From: Gemmatimonadota bacterium
Lineage (GTDB): Bacteria; Gemmatimonadota; Gemmatimonadetes; Longimicrobiales; Gaopeijiaceae
Assembly (NCBI GenBank): GCA_022822325.1
Contig: JAJEBW010000004.1
Span: 1 to 58,989 of the forward strand
Length of the DNA: 58,989 nt
Direction of reading: 5' to 3'
Shown here: in pieces, positions 15,437 to 24,861 of the stretch
How the letters are laid out: every line of letters starts with the position of its first letter
How positions within the stretch are numbered: the first letter of the stretch is position 1
Translations under genes and position numbers: made by a program
Notes under the pieces: model-generated
What the model saw: the letters and a program-made list of their open reading frames with translations, nothing else
Database searches by the model: none
Told to the model about the DNA's origin: nothing

Positions 15437-16531
15437 TCAGGGGGACAGCGCCGCCTGCGCCCTCGCCAGGAAGTCCTCCGGCCCCTCGCAGTCCACCACA
15501 AGATCGGCAACCGCATCGATCGCGTCCGTCGTCGCATGGGCCAGCATCTCGGCTACCCTGGCCGCCGCCGCGGCTCCGAATCTGCGTTCCGCCAGCCGGT
15601 GGACAATGGCCTGCCGCCCCTGCTCCAATCCCTGCTCCAATCCCTGCTCCAATCCTTCGCGCCGACCCTCGCGGATCCCGCGCTCCCGGCCCTCGACGAG
15701 CCCCTGCCGCACCAGATCGTCCATGCTCCGCTGAAATGTGGCCACCACCGCGTCCATCGTCTCTTCCTCCTCCATGAGTGCCTGCGGATAGTTCCTTGAT
15801 CGTAACATCGCGCGCATCGCCCCGGCCAGATGCCGGTCCAGATTCCCGCTCCCGACTCCGCTCAGCGCCCGCCGCACCGCTTCCAACTGGCCGGCCATCT
15901 CCGGCATGGCCCACCGCCGCGCCAGCCCCAGCAACGCCCGCGGCAGATCGACCGCCTGCGGACCGGCGGCGTCCTCCCCTCCCCGAATCCAGGGCTCGAC
16001 CAGCCGGTAGCGGCCCAGATCCGAGCCATGCAGCAGCTCCGCGGTCGTCTTCGGCGCTGTCCACCGGCCCGCGCCGTGGTGCAGCACCAGCGATTCCACC
16101 ACGAACCCGCGCGGCTCCCGCCCGCCGGCCCTGTCCAGGTCGATCAACTCCCGCACCGCCGAGCCCGCGTAGTTCATCGTGCGCAGCGCCATCAGCCGCT
16201 CAGGCCTGCCCTGAAACTCCAGAAGCAGGATCAGGTCGCGCCGAGAGGAACGGAAGCTCGCCCGCCAGATCATGTCCGGGTAGCGCCGCCGGAACATTCC
16301 GCGGGGCTTGCCGCCCGGTTTCTCCCTGGAGTCCTCGCCGGACTTGCTCCCGGGATTCTCCTCAACTTCCTCTCGCCCCTTGATCCGCTCGCTGATCTGC
16401 TCCGTGGGCTCCCTTCCGAGGGTGGCGAAGTCGAGATCGGCCGCATGGGCGGGCAGGCAACCCCGGACCAGGAGCTCGATGACGCGGGGGTGCGAGAAGG
16501 CGGTCTTGAGGAAGGCGTCGTGGTCGTGCAC
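15437..16531 (-). CDS. Rpn-family recombination-promoting nuclease / PD-(D/E)XK putative transposase
   Basis: 364 residues. It opens with HDAFLKTAFSHPRVIELLVRG, the standard Rpn start. The nuclease core has YPDMIWRASF and then LILLLEFQGRPERLMALR, matching the D...E-x-Q/K catalytic layout of PD-(D/E)XK enzymes. The C-terminus is helical with EGLEQGLEQGLEQGRQA repeats, as is usual in the family. Known Rpn proteins (RpnA-E) are DNA endonucleases that raise RecA-independent recombination; many are mobile. GTG at 16531 is chosen because it immediately precedes the family start; the frame stays open further upstream without homology. It is alone, upstream of the met promoter, on the same strand. 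Confidence 0.82.
   Translation of the reverse strand: MHDHDAFLKTAFSHPRVIELLVRGCLPAHAADLDFATLGREPTEQISERIKGREEVEENPGSKSGEDSREKPGGKPRGMFRRRYPDMIWRASFRSSRRDLILLLEFQGRPERLMALRTMNYAGSAVRELIDLDRAGGREPRGFVVESLVLHHGAGRWTAPKTTAELLHGSDLGRYRLVEPWIRGGEDAAGPQAVDLPRALLGLARRWAMPEMAGQLEAVRRALSGVGSGNLDRHLAGAMRAMLRSRNYPQALMEEEETMDAVVATFQRSMDDLVRQGLVEGRERGIREGRREGLEQGLEQGLEQGRQAIVHRLAERRFGAAAAARVAEMLAHATTDAIDAVADLVVDCEGPEDFLARAQAALSP
15625..15660. repeat. Three 12-bp tandem units in the Rpn gene
   Basis: The unit TGCTCCAATCCC is repeated three times with a final-unit change, encoding the EQGL repeat on the minus strand. Tandem units of this sort in Rpn genes allow length change by slippage. Confidence 0.7.
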
Positions 16532-16892
16532 GGGGGCGCGGCTTCTCCGGCGAAAACGGCTCCGCCAGCGGGGAACGCGAGCGGGTTCCCTGCCAATCTC
16601 GGGATTCGGAGGGGCGCATCCATAGCGAAATCGGCCAACCTTCCTGCGGCGCCCGCCGGACGCGCTCTCCGCGCGCTCCGGGCGGAATTCTCCCCATGCG
16701 CAACCGCAGCGCGACGGCCCGACCGGTCGCACCCGCTCACCGGGCGCATCACGCCGGATTCCAGCGGCTGACACTCTCGCCCGCGGCCTGCGGCCCGCGG
16801 CCCGGGTGGGCGCCGGACCGGCCATGGCGCGGCCGCGACCCCACAGCCTGTTGCCCGGTCGGGAAAAGCCGAGCCCGCGCCCTGCGGCCCTT
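16532..16892. other. Intergenic, nothing recognised
   Basis: 361 bp between the subtilase stop and the Rpn start, both minus strand. The Rpn frame stays open through much of it (Arg/Gly-rich), but no homology or good start was seen. No promoter could be assigned. Confidence 0.4.
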
Positions 16893-19800
16893 CTACCGCC
16901 GCCCCACCTCCCCCCGCCCCACCCAGTACCGCTCCCCACCCGACCGCCCCTCCACCACCACCGCCAGGTACGGCTCCCGTCCCGGCGCGTGGGCCGCCGA
17001 GGCCACCCAGGCGTGCGCCGTCGTCGTCCACCTCGCCCCGGAGGCGCGTTCCTGCGGCATGTCGATGGCGCCGACCGTTCCGTACGCCGGATTGAACACG
17101 ACGTCGAGGTAGTCGTAGCGCGCGCCCCCCTCCGGCACGGCCGCCCCGTCCACCACGATCTTCCAGAGCCCCGCGGCCGGATTGTGCAGCACGATCGCCT
17201 CGTCGCCCGCCGGATCGCCGTCGGCCCGGGCCGCCGTGCACTCGTCGCCGGTGCAGTCGAAGAGATAGAGGTCGAGGTCGGTCGCCTGGCCGGGCACCGC
17301 TCCCGCTTCCCCCGGCCCCCCCGCCCCGCGCACCGCCGTCCGCACCATCAGCGCGGTCGAGCCGGGCAGCACCTCCACCTCGAAGACCTGCTGCTCGCGC
17401 GGCGCGATCGTCAGCGCGGCCCGCCTCGCGCTCCCCGCGGCGGTGGTTGCCGCCCCACCCTCGAAGGCCGCCATCCGGTTCGTCATCCAGAGCTGGTGGG
17501 CGCCCGCGCCATTCGCCGCCCCGGACGCCGCCCCGCCGCCGTTCCCGTTTCCGTTGTCCGCCACCGCCGCCGTCACCGCCTCCACATCGACCGCCAGCGC
17601 CGACACCGTCAGCGTCGCGGGAGTCGGGGGCACGGGCTCGTCCTCCTTCGCCTGCCGCCAATCGAAGCGCTGCGTGTCGGCGATGTCGGCCAGCCGCACC
17701 TCCCACGTTCCCGGGACCGGATCCGCGATCGCCTGCACGATCCCCGGGCCGCCTCCCGCACCGCCGCCGCGCACGATCTCGCCGCGCTGATAGCGGGTGT
17801 CGGGACGGGCCACCGCCAGCGCCACCGGACGGTCCTCCCACTGCACCTCGATCCTGAGCGCGTCGACGCCCGCCGGCACATCGAAGAAGTGACTCCGCAT
17901 TCCGGGACGCGGAACCTCCACCTCCTTGCGGACCATGTAGCCGCCCGCCGCATTCAGCGGCTCCGGCGCCACGATCGCGGCCAGCATGCGGTGCGCATAG
18001 CCCACGACCTCGTCGTGGCGAAGGGTCAGGTGCGCGCTGTGGACGCCATGGCCGGGCGGGGTCGCGGCGACGGGGAAGTCGACCGGCGCGCCCAGGGGAA
18101 GGGTGACGGTCAGCGGCGCAGAGAAGGTGCGGTGGTCGTTGCCCTCCCAGCTTACGTCGAAGGTCATCGGCCCGGAGGGACCGGAGGTGCGGGTGAATGT
18201 GACGATGCGCTCCTGTCGCTCGCCCGCCTTCCAGCCGCTGCGCTCGTAGAGCCCGAAGCCTCTGTGGGGCGTGGGCAAGAGGTGACTGTAGGGCGTCGCG
18301 ATGGAGGAGCGGCTCTCGATCTCGACCCTCATCCCGCCGGCGTGCAGCCGTTGCATCACCTCCCAGGCGCCGGCCACGCTGATCACCCCGTTGCCCTGCT
18401 TGTAGGCGGCGATGTTGGGCACGTACCGCGCCCCGCGCTGCACCGCGTACTTGATCGTGTGCGGATCCGCCGCCATCCCCGATTGCCGCGCCGCGCTGAT
18501 GAGGAGCGCCACCGCGCCGGAAGCCGTCGGCGTCGCGGTCGAGGTTCCGCCGGCGATGGTGTAGCCGGGGGGCAGCTCGAAGAGACCGTCGATCGCGCGT
18601 CCCTCCACGAATCCCTGCGCCGTGCTGACATAGTTCGAGGGCGAGATGATGTCGGGCTTGAGGGTGCCGTCGCCCATGGGGCCATAGCCGCCGGTGATGA
18701 GCAGATTGTCGTCGTGCTCGACGCGGACGCCGTGGTTGGCGAAGAAGTTGTCCTTGCTCTCGTGGCCGCCCACGCCAATGACGCCGCGTCCCATCACGAT
18801 GTCGTCGATGGCGCCGAGCACGGGAAAGTTGTGGGTGGGGGAGAGGATGGACGGGCCGTAGCGCTCGACCAGGCGGTCCGCGATCACCGAGGGCACCAGG
18901 CGTCCGTCGCGCGGCAGGTAGTTGTGGGTGATGTTGGAGCTCTGCTCGAAGTAGACGACATCGACCGAAGGGTGGGCCGCCGCGACGATCGTGGCTTCGG
19001 TCTGTCCGTAGGCCGATCCGCCCTCGCCCACAGCCGCCAGACGCGCGCCCGGCGCGACGCCGTCGAAGCGGCCGTTCTCGCCGCGGCTGCCGACCGATGC
19101 GCCGACCACCAGCGTTCCGTGCCGCGCAATCCCGAGATTGAGGGCGACGCGACGCCGGACAGCGTCGATCTGGACGCCGAATCCCACCGATTCGCGCACC
19201 GCGGTGCCGGGGTCGTCGGTGCCGAAGACGCCGAACTCGAGGCGCTCGTCGTACTCCCCGAGGGTGGCCTCGTCGGTCAGGTCGCGGTCCTGGTCGGTGT
19301 CCACCCACACGTCGCCGGTGGACTCGTCCCACAGAACCCCGAAGAAGTGGCTCGACCCCTCGGGATTGCCGTCGCGGTTGACGTCGAGATCCAGCCCCTG
19401 CGAGCCGTAAACGCCCGCGGAATCGGCCCGCGATTCGTCGAAGAGCGCGATTCGGAAGACGCCGTCGCGCGGGGCGGTCCAGGTGGAGTCGCGCCAGGCG
19501 AAGCTTCCGCCGACGGCCTCGACCATCTCGTCCATCTCGATCCAGCGGCCGTCGTCCTCGATTTCGGGATCGAGCGCATTGCGGTACACCTCGATCTTGG
19601 GCGTGGGCCGGCCGTCGAGGGTGTACGCGGTCTGGAGCTCGGGCAGCAGCATGTCGGGGAACATGTCGATCTGCGCGATCGTGACGCCGCGGCCGTCGAA
19701 GGTGGGATTCGCGGCGAGGAAATCGAGCGCGCGCAGGTCGCCCAGGGGGCTGTAGCGGCGGGTGAGGGGACGGTCGCCGGGGCGGGGGGGCCAGATGGTG

Positions 19801-20483
19801 TCGGGGGACTGGATGGCGGGCGCGTCCCGGCGGGGCCGGCCGGGGTGGGGCGGCGTGGAATGGGCGCCGATGCGGGACTGGCCGATGCGGGACTGGCCGG
19901 GGGCGGGCGCTTGCGGGCGGGCTCGCGCCGAACCGGCATCAGCGGCAGGATTTCCGCGGATCTCGCCGCCGACCCTTTGGCCACGGGGCGCCGGGGAGGT
20001 CGGTTCCCCCGGAGCGGAGGCGGGGCCCGGTTCCCGAGCCGACGGGAGGGCCGGGCCGCCGTCGCCGGGCGCGTTTCCCGCCAGCCCGAAGGAGCGCGAG
20101 CGGTTGGTGATGGAAAGATCGCTGCTGTGCACGTCGGGGTGACCGGCAAGCTCCTCGGCGGCCTCGACCGGAACCCAGGCGCGCAGATAGTCCACCTCGT
20201 CGAAGCGGAAGCCGATCCGCCCGCCCATGGCCTCGATCGCCGCCGCGACGCGCGCGTTCCGGCCCGGCATCGACGCGATCACCACCACGACCTCCCGTTC
20301 GCCGCGGGCGCGGGCCTGGGCCAGCTCGCCGCGCGCGTCCTTGAAGAGCCAGGGCCGCCGTTCGGGCTGGGCGGCGGCGGGGTCGGGGACCGGTGCGAGG
20401 AGGCCGCCGAGGAGGAGGGCCAGGGTGGCCGCGAGGAGGGGGCGGCGGGGCGGGGACGGGGGGACGCAGGGGGCCGTGGACAT
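16893..20483 (-). CDS. Secreted subtilisin-like (S8) serine peptidase
   Basis: 1196 residues. The signal peptide is PLLAATLALLLGGLLAPVP, and mature sequence starts after PAAAQP. A propeptide-like region follows (EVVVVIASMPG, IGFRFDEVDYLRAWVPVEAA). The catalytic triad is visible: Asp in VTIAQIDMFPD, His in IARHGTLVVGASVG, and Ser in GGTSTATPTASGAVALL (G-T-S-x-A-x-P). The long C-terminal half, about 550 residues, is beta-rich. It includes LMVRTAVRG and DLDLYLFDCTGDECTA, resembling a pre-peptidase C-terminal domain. ATG at 20483 is preceded by CCGGAGAG, a good ribosome site; a longer start at 20537 is less likely. It is divergent from the DUF5916 gene. Its extracellular substrate is unknown. Confidence 0.92.
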   Translation of the reverse strand: MSTAPCVPPSPPRRPLLAATLALLLGGLLAPVPDPAAAQPERRPWLFKDARGELAQARARGEREVVVVIASMPGRNARVAAAIEAMGGRIGFRFDEVDYLRAWVPVEAAEELAGHPDVHSSDLSITNRSRSFGLAGNAPGDGGPALPSAREPGPASAPGEPTSPAPRGQRVGGEIRGNPAADAGSARARPQAPAPGQSRIGQSRIGAHSTPPHPGRPRRDAPAIQSPDTIWPPRPGDRPLTRRYSPLGDLRALDFLAANPTFDGRGVTIAQIDMFPDMLLPELQTAYTLDGRPTPKIEVYRNALDPEIEDDGRWIEMDEMVEAVGGSFAWRDSTWTAPRDGVFRIALFDESRADSAGVYGSQGLDLDVNRDGNPEGSSHFFGVLWDESTGDVWVDTDQDRDLTDEATLGEYDERLEFGVFGTDDPGTAVRESVGFGVQIDAVRRRVALNLGIARHGTLVVGASVGSRGENGRFDGVAPGARLAAVGEGGSAYGQTEATIVAAAHPSVDVVYFEQSSNITHNYLPRDGRLVPSVIADRLVERYGPSILSPTHNFPVLGAIDDIVMGRGVIGVGGHESKDNFFANHGVRVEHDDNLLITGGYGPMGDGTLKPDIISPSNYVSTAQGFVEGRAIDGLFELPPGYTIAGGTSTATPTASGAVALLISAARQSGMAADPHTIKYAVQRGARYVPNIAAYKQGNGVISVAGAWEVMQRLHAGGMRVEIESRSSIATPYSHLLPTPHRGFGLYERSGWKAGERQERIVTFTRTSGPSGPMTFDVSWEGNDHRTFSAPLTVTLPLGAPVDFPVAATPPGHGVHSAHLTLRHDEVVGYAHRMLAAIVAPEPLNAAGGYMVRKEVEVPRPGMRSHFFDVPAGVDALRIEVQWEDRPVALAVARPDTRYQRGEIVRGGGAGGGPGIVQAIADPVPGTWEVRLADIADTQRFDWRQAKEDEPVPPTPATLTVSALAVDVEAVTAAVADNGNGNGGGAASGAANGAGAHQLWMTNRMAAFEGGAATTAAGSARRAALTIAPREQQVFEVEVLPGSTALMVRTAVRGAGGPGEAGAVPGQATDLDLYLFDCTGDECTAARADGDPAGDEAIVLHNPAAGLWKIVVDGAAVPEGGARYDYLDVVFNPAYGTVGAIDMPQERASGARWTTTAHAWVASAAHAPGREPYLAVVVEGRSGGERYWVGRGEVGRR

Positions 20484-20859
20484 GATGACTCTCCGGGGGG
20501 CGGGGGGATCGGGACTCCGCAGTCGGCGACGTTGCATTCAGATTCGCGGCCGCGCGCCGCTGCCGCAAATGGTCCCCATTCCGATTCCGGGAGCCGCCCC
20601 CTATATTCGGACCCGGTCGCACTTTCCGGCGCGAGCCGCGGGCGCCGGTCCGCCTCCGGCCCGGGTCCGCCCCGAACGCGCGCCGCTCCTTCAACAAACT
20701 GCGGGGGGCAGCGGTCTCATGCGCAGAGCCGACCGGGCGACGGTTGGCCGAACCCGCACAACCCGCCGACGACCGAGACCGCGCCCCGCAGGAGAATCAC
20801 CCGAGTCCCGCGAGAGAGCGATTCCGATCACCGAGGAACTTCCCGCCGAGGAACCTGGA
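20484..20859. other. Divergent promoter region
   Basis: 376 bp between the divergent subtilase and DUF5916 genes. A TATATT hexamer at 20602-20607 stands out in GC-rich surroundings, with TTCCGA 17 bp upstream (20579-20584), a weak candidate for the plus-strand gene. No repeat or RNA motif was recognised. Confidence 0.35.
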
Positions 20860-23169
20860 ATGACGACACCCGCGCGCCGAGGCCGTCCCGCCATGGTCCT
20901 TGCCTCCCTGTTTGCCGCCGGACTGGTCGCGAACGCACCGCTCGCCGCCCAAAATGGCGGGACCGCCTCCGGAACGGGCGATCCGTCGCGAACGCTCCCC
21001 ACCACGGCCACCGCCGTCGAGGTGACGGAGCCGCCGACGATTGACGGCCGCCTTGAGGAGGGCGCATGGGAGCGGGGCACGCCCATGACCGGCTTCACCC
21101 AGCGGGTCCCCGACGACGGCCAGCCCGCCAGCGAGCGAACCGAGGTGCGGGTGCTCTTCGACGAAGAGGCGATCTACGTCGGGGTCTGGGCCTTCGACAA
21201 CCGGGCCGACGAGATCACCTACGGCGAGCGGATTCGCGACTACGAGGTCAACCAGTCCGACGCGGTCGTCTTCGTCCTCGACACCTGGAACGACGACCAG
21301 AACGGCTTCGTCTTCGGCACCACCCCCACCGGAATCGAGTACGATGGCCAGGTCGCGAACGAGGGACGCGGCGGCGGACGCTTTCAGGGCGGCGGCTTCA
21401 ACTCGCGGCAACGCTTTCAGTCGGGCGCGGGCGGCGGCTTCAACAAGAACTGGGACGGAAGCTGGACGGTGGCCGCCACCGTTGACGACGAGGGCTGGTA
21501 CGCCGAGTTCCGCATTCCTTTCAACACCCTGCGCTACGGCAACGATAGCGAGAGCTGGGGATTCAACGTCTCTCGGCGCATCCGGCGGCTCAACGAGGAG
21601 TCGTTCTGGACCCCGGTGCCGCGCGAGTTCAACCTCTACCGCCTCAACTACGCCGGCGACCTCCAGGGACTGCGCCCGCCCTTCCGCCGCCTCGCCACCG
21701 CCACGCCCTATCTCCTCGGTTCGACCGATCGCGACTACGCCGCATCGACCGCCTTTGACCAGGAGGGCAATGTGGGCGGCGAGGTCAAGTTTCAGGTCAC
21801 CCAGGGATTGACGCTGGACGTCACCTACAACACCGACTTCGCGCAGGTCGAGGTCGACGACCAGCAGCTCAACCTGACGCGCTTTTCCCTCAACTTCCCC
21901 GAAAAGCGTCCCTTCTTCCTGGAGAACGCGGGCTTCTTCAATGTCGGCGGTGGCGGCGCGGATCTCTTCTTCAGCCGGAGGATCGGAATCGCGAGCGGGC
22001 AGCCGGTGCCGATCCTGGGTGGCGCCAGACTCTCGGGGCGCGCGGGGGGACTCAATGTCGGGCTTCTGCACATCCGGACGGACGAGGCCGCGGGACTGGC
22101 CGACGCGCACGGCTATTCGGTGGCGAGGCTGGCGCGCGAGCTGCCCAACCGGTCCCGCGTCGGGGGACTCTTCGTCAACAAGTCCGGGTCCGACGGCGAC
22201 TTCAACCGCACCTACGCGGCCGATCTGGCGGTGGGGATCGGCGAGGCGCTGACGCTGAGCAGCTTCGTTTCGCGGACCGACGATCCCGTTTCGGCCGACC
22301 ACGAGTTCGCGTGGGACCTTTCCGGCAACTGGAGCAGCCGCAACTGGACCTTCACCGGACAGGCGCGCGAGGTTGGCGAAGGCTTCAACCCGGAGGTCGG
22401 ATTCCTGCCGCGGCGGGGCTACCGCTACTATCAGTACTATGGGATGTACAGGATTCACCCGGAGTGGCTCTACGAGATCCGGCCGCATATCTCGTACTAC
22501 ACCTACAACAGCCGCAAAACCGGAATCGAGGAGAGCTTCCAGGAGTCGGCGCGGCTGCACATCGACTCGCACTGGGAATGGCCCTCGGGCGCGCAGATCC
22601 ACACCGGCGCCAACTATGTCACCGAGGGCATCCACGAACCCTTCGAGATCCTGGGCACCGGCGTCATGGTGCCGGAGGGAAGCTACAGCGGGTGGGAATC
22701 CCAGCTTGTCTTCAACAGCAATCCCGCGGCGCGGTTCTCGGCAACCTCGCGGATCAACTTCGGCAGCTTCCTGAGCGGATCGCGGGCCGGCGGAAACGGT
22801 TCGCTGACCTGGCGTCCCAACGCCTCCTTCAGCACCTCGGCGCGCATCAACTACTTCAATGTGGATCTGCCGCAGGGCGAGTTCGAGACCGTGCTGCTGG
22901 GCATGAACCTCGGCTACTTCTTCACGCCGCGCATCTATCTGCAGTCGCTTGTGCAATACAGCAACCAGATCGACAGTTGGTCGGCCAATCTGCGCTTCGG
23001 CTGGCTCAACACGGCCGGTACCGGACTCTTTGTGGTGTACAACGATCTGCAAGGCTTCGACTACCCCGACGGGCTCAACCCCGATGGCGGGCGTTTCATT
23101 GAGCGGGGCACCCTCGCGCGCTCGCTGATCGTCAAGTTCACGCGCCAGTTCAACCTCACGGGCGGGTAG
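20860..23169 (+). CDS. DUF5916 / CBM9-domain outer-membrane protein
   Basis: 769 residues. The signal peptide is MVLASLFAAGLVANAPLAAQ. An N-terminal CBM9-like sugar-binding fold is marked by PPTIDGRLEEGAWERG, EVRVLFDEEAIYVGVWAFD and RDYEVNQSDAVVFVLDTWND. The rest is the DUF5916 beta-barrel, with TYNTDFAQVEVDDQQLNLTRFS, FPEKRPFFLENAGFF and ending in an outer-membrane-type terminal strand IVKFTRQFNL. Such proteins are abundant in Gemmatimonadota and Bacteroidota and are thought to sit in the outer membrane; the ligand is unknown. The ATG at 20860 is chosen for the compact signal peptide. copC starts 24 bp downstream, so the three plus-strand genes may form an operon. Confidence 0.9.
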   Translation: MTTPARRGRPAMVLASLFAAGLVANAPLAAQNGGTASGTGDPSRTLPTTATAVEVTEPPTIDGRLEEGAWERGTPMTGFTQRVPDDGQPASERTEVRVLFDEEAIYVGVWAFDNRADEITYGERIRDYEVNQSDAVVFVLDTWNDDQNGFVFGTTPTGIEYDGQVANEGRGGGRFQGGGFNSRQRFQSGAGGGFNKNWDGSWTVAATVDDEGWYAEFRIPFNTLRYGNDSESWGFNVSRRIRRLNEESFWTPVPREFNLYRLNYAGDLQGLRPPFRRLATATPYLLGSTDRDYAASTAFDQEGNVGGEVKFQVTQGLTLDVTYNTDFAQVEVDDQQLNLTRFSLNFPEKRPFFLENAGFFNVGGGGADLFFSRRIGIASGQPVPILGGARLSGRAGGLNVGLLHIRTDEAAGLADAHGYSVARLARELPNRSRVGGLFVNKSGSDGDFNRTYAADLAVGIGEALTLSSFVSRTDDPVSADHEFAWDLSGNWSSRNWTFTGQAREVGEGFNPEVGFLPRRGYRYYQYYGMYRIHPEWLYEIRPHISYYTYNSRKTGIEESFQESARLHIDSHWEWPSGAQIHTGANYVTEGIHEPFEILGTGVMVPEGSYSGWESQLVFNSNPAARFSATSRINFGSFLSGSRAGGNGSLTWRPNASFSTSARINYFNVDLPQGEFETVLLGMNLGYFFTPRIYLQSLVQYSNQIDSWSANLRFGWLNTAGTGLFVVYNDLQGFDYPDGLNPDGGRFIERGTLARSLIVKFTRQFNLTGG

Positions 23170-23193
23170 GACGCCGCGATGGAAGGACCAGCG

Positions 23194-23700
23194 ATGAAGA
23201 GACAAAAGATGAAGAATCGAACCACAGGGAAGATGCCCGCAGGACGCCTGGGGTTGCCGCTTCCGGCGCTGGCTGTCCTGGCGGGGACAACGGCATGTGC
23301 GCCGGTCGCGGCAAGCAATTCGGACGCCCTCGTCGCGGACGCCCCGCACTTCGCGGTCAGCAGATCGGAGCCGGCGAAGGACTCGGTGGTCGGGCCGCCC
23401 GCGGAGCTGCGTCTCTGGTTCACCCAGGTGCCTCAGAAGAACTCCATCGCGATTCGTCTGGTCGCCGGCGACGAACAGGTCGAGACGGAGGCGGCCGTTC
23501 AGGATCCCGACGACGGCAAGATCTTTAGCGTGGCCATCGCGGATACGCTCGCGGACGGGGACTACGCGATCGTCTGGCGGGGTATCGGGCAGGACGGGCA
23601 CGTGGTGCGGGGCGAGATTCCCTTCGCGGTCCGGGCAACGCGCGGCGAGAGACCGGGCGACCTCATCCGCCGACCACGGGCGGAGCGGAGGAAGTCCTGA
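23194..23700 (+). CDS. copC: CopC-domain copper resistance protein
   Basis: 168 residues from ATG 23194, which has GGAAGGA (23181-23187) at good spacing; an upstream ATG at 23179 is possible. A signal/lipobox-like [15 protein letters not shown] leads into the mature domain. The CopC fold is shown by the N-terminal His in [29 protein letters not shown], and [21 protein letters not shown] with the second conserved His. It probably binds copper in the periplasm and hands it to CopD. The C-terminal tail is Arg-rich. It is closely spaced with DUF5916 upstream and copD downstream. Confidence 0.88.
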   Translation: MKRQKMKNRTTGKMPAGRLGLPLPALAVLAGTTACAPVAASNSDALVADAPHFAVSRSEPAKDSVVGPPAELRLWFTQVPQKNSIAIRLVAGDEQVETEAAVQDPDDGKIFSVAIADTLADGDYAIVWRGIGQDGHVVRGEIPFAVRATRGERPGDLIRRPRAERRKS

Positions 23701-23714
23701 GCGTAGCGTGGGTC

Positions 23715-24638
23715 GTGGACGGCGCGGCCGGCTGGCTCCACTTCGCGGCGCTGATCGCGGTCTGGGGCGCGGTATCGGGCCGGTGGCTGATTGCCCCGCG
23801 GACAGGCGAGGCGACGCGGGCGGCGCTGGCCGGCACGGCGCGGAGGATCGGTCTTTGGGCCGCGATCGCTTTGGTCGCCGCGATGGGGCTGGCCTTCCGC
23901 CGGCAGTTGGCCGCGTTTCGCGACCCCTTCGTCCCCTGGCAGGAGGACGCCGCGCTTCTTCTCGCCACCGACTGGGGCGGCGCCTGGCTGCTCGGAACGG
24001 TCGGCGCGGCGCTTCTGCCCATGCTTTTTTCCGGCATCCGGACCGGCGCGGGGGCGGCGGGAAACCGTAGCAGCCAGCCGGCGCTCTGGCCCGGGGCCAC
24101 GGTCGTCGCGGGCGGCCTGTGCGCCATTCCCGCCTTCACCGGGCACGCGGCCGGAACCGGGGAGCTGCGCTGGCTCTCGATCCCGGTGGACATCCTGCAT
24201 GTGCTGGCCGCCGGAAGCTGGATCGGTGGGCTCTTCCTGGTGCTTGCGGCCGATCGGGTGGCGCGGGGCCGGGAGAGCGTTGATGGAGAAAATCGCGCGG
24301 AGGGCATCCTCGCCGAGGTCGTGCCGCTCTTCTCGCCGGTGGCGCTGGTGTCGGCGGGAGCGCTGATCGCGACCGGCGCCGCGTCGGCCTTCCTTCAGAT
24401 TGAATCGGCGAGCGCGCTCTTCGGAACCGCCTACGGACGACTGCTTGTGGCCAAGGTCGCGCTCGTCGCGCTCGTCATGGCGCTGGGCGCGGTCAACTGG
24501 CGCAGGCTGACGCCGTTGCTGCGAACCGCCGAGGGAGGGGACGCGTTGCGTCGAAACGCCATGCGGGAACTTGCCGTCGCGCAGCTCGTGATTCTGGTCA
24601 CCGCCCTGCTGGTGCGGACCTCGCCGATGGGCGGATAG
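23715..24638 (+). CDS. copD: CopD-family copper-resistance membrane protein
   Basis: 307 residues with about eight hydrophobic helices. CopD-family marks are WLHFAALIAVWGAV at the start, PAFTGHAAG, and DILHVLAAGSWIGGLFLVL, whose conserved His residues could bind copper in the membrane. LVAKVALVALVMALGAVNW and the following Arg complete the domain. No ATG is available; GTG at 23715, 14 bp after the copC stop, is the only reasonable start. Known role of the family: copper uptake or transfer together with CopC. The gene neighbours confirm the pair. Confidence 0.88.
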   Translation: MDGAAGWLHFAALIAVWGAVSGRWLIAPRTGEATRAALAGTARRIGLWAAIALVAAMGLAFRRQLAAFRDPFVPWQEDAALLLATDWGGAWLLGTVGAALLPMLFSGIRTGAGAAGNRSSQPALWPGATVVAGGLCAIPAFTGHAAGTGELRWLSIPVDILHVLAAGSWIGGLFLVLAADRVARGRESVDGENRAEGILAEVVPLFSPVALVSAGALIATGAASAFLQIESASALFGTAYGRLLVAKVALVALVMALGAVNWRRLTPLLRTAEGGDALRRNAMRELAVAQLVILVTALLVRTSPMGG

Positions 24639-24643
24639 CCCGC

Positions 24644-24663
24644 CCGGGCGGCATTCGAGCGGC
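24644..24663. repeat. 20-bp exact repeat, copy 1 (other copy 28769-28788)
   Basis: CCGGGCGGCATTCGAGCGGC occurs just after copD and again at 28769-28788, in the first codons of the TonB receptor gene. The match is exact; origin unknown. Confidence 0.7.
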
Positions 24664-24738
24664 TTCGCTCTGCGCGGTCCCCTGCCCCAACGGCTGGGCC
24701 ACTGAAGCGGCGCCGCGCCTTGCCGACGCCACGCCTCC

Positions 24739-24837
24739 GAGGGTGCGGACTACCTCTTCGCCAATGGCGCGCCGGTCATCGACGATGGCGAGCCGACCAG
24801 CGCAAAACCGGGGAGGCTGCCCAGGCGGGAAGGGTGA
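24739..24837 (+). pseudogene. C-terminal remnant of an amidohydrolase (N-acyl-D-amino-acid deacylase-like)
   Basis: One frame reads EGADYLFANGAPVIDDGEPT followed by SAKPGRLPRREG and TGA at 24835-24837. This is the typical last 30 residues of D-aminoacylase or dihydroorotase-like amidohydrolases: a V-x-NG-x-PV-x-DG strand, then G-x-x-PGR-x-LR. No start or catalytic domain precedes it, only about 100 bp after copD. It is therefore best read as the tail of a deleted gene. Confidence 0.55.
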
Positions 24838-24861
24838 ATGGGGGCGTGGGCGCGCTCCGCG

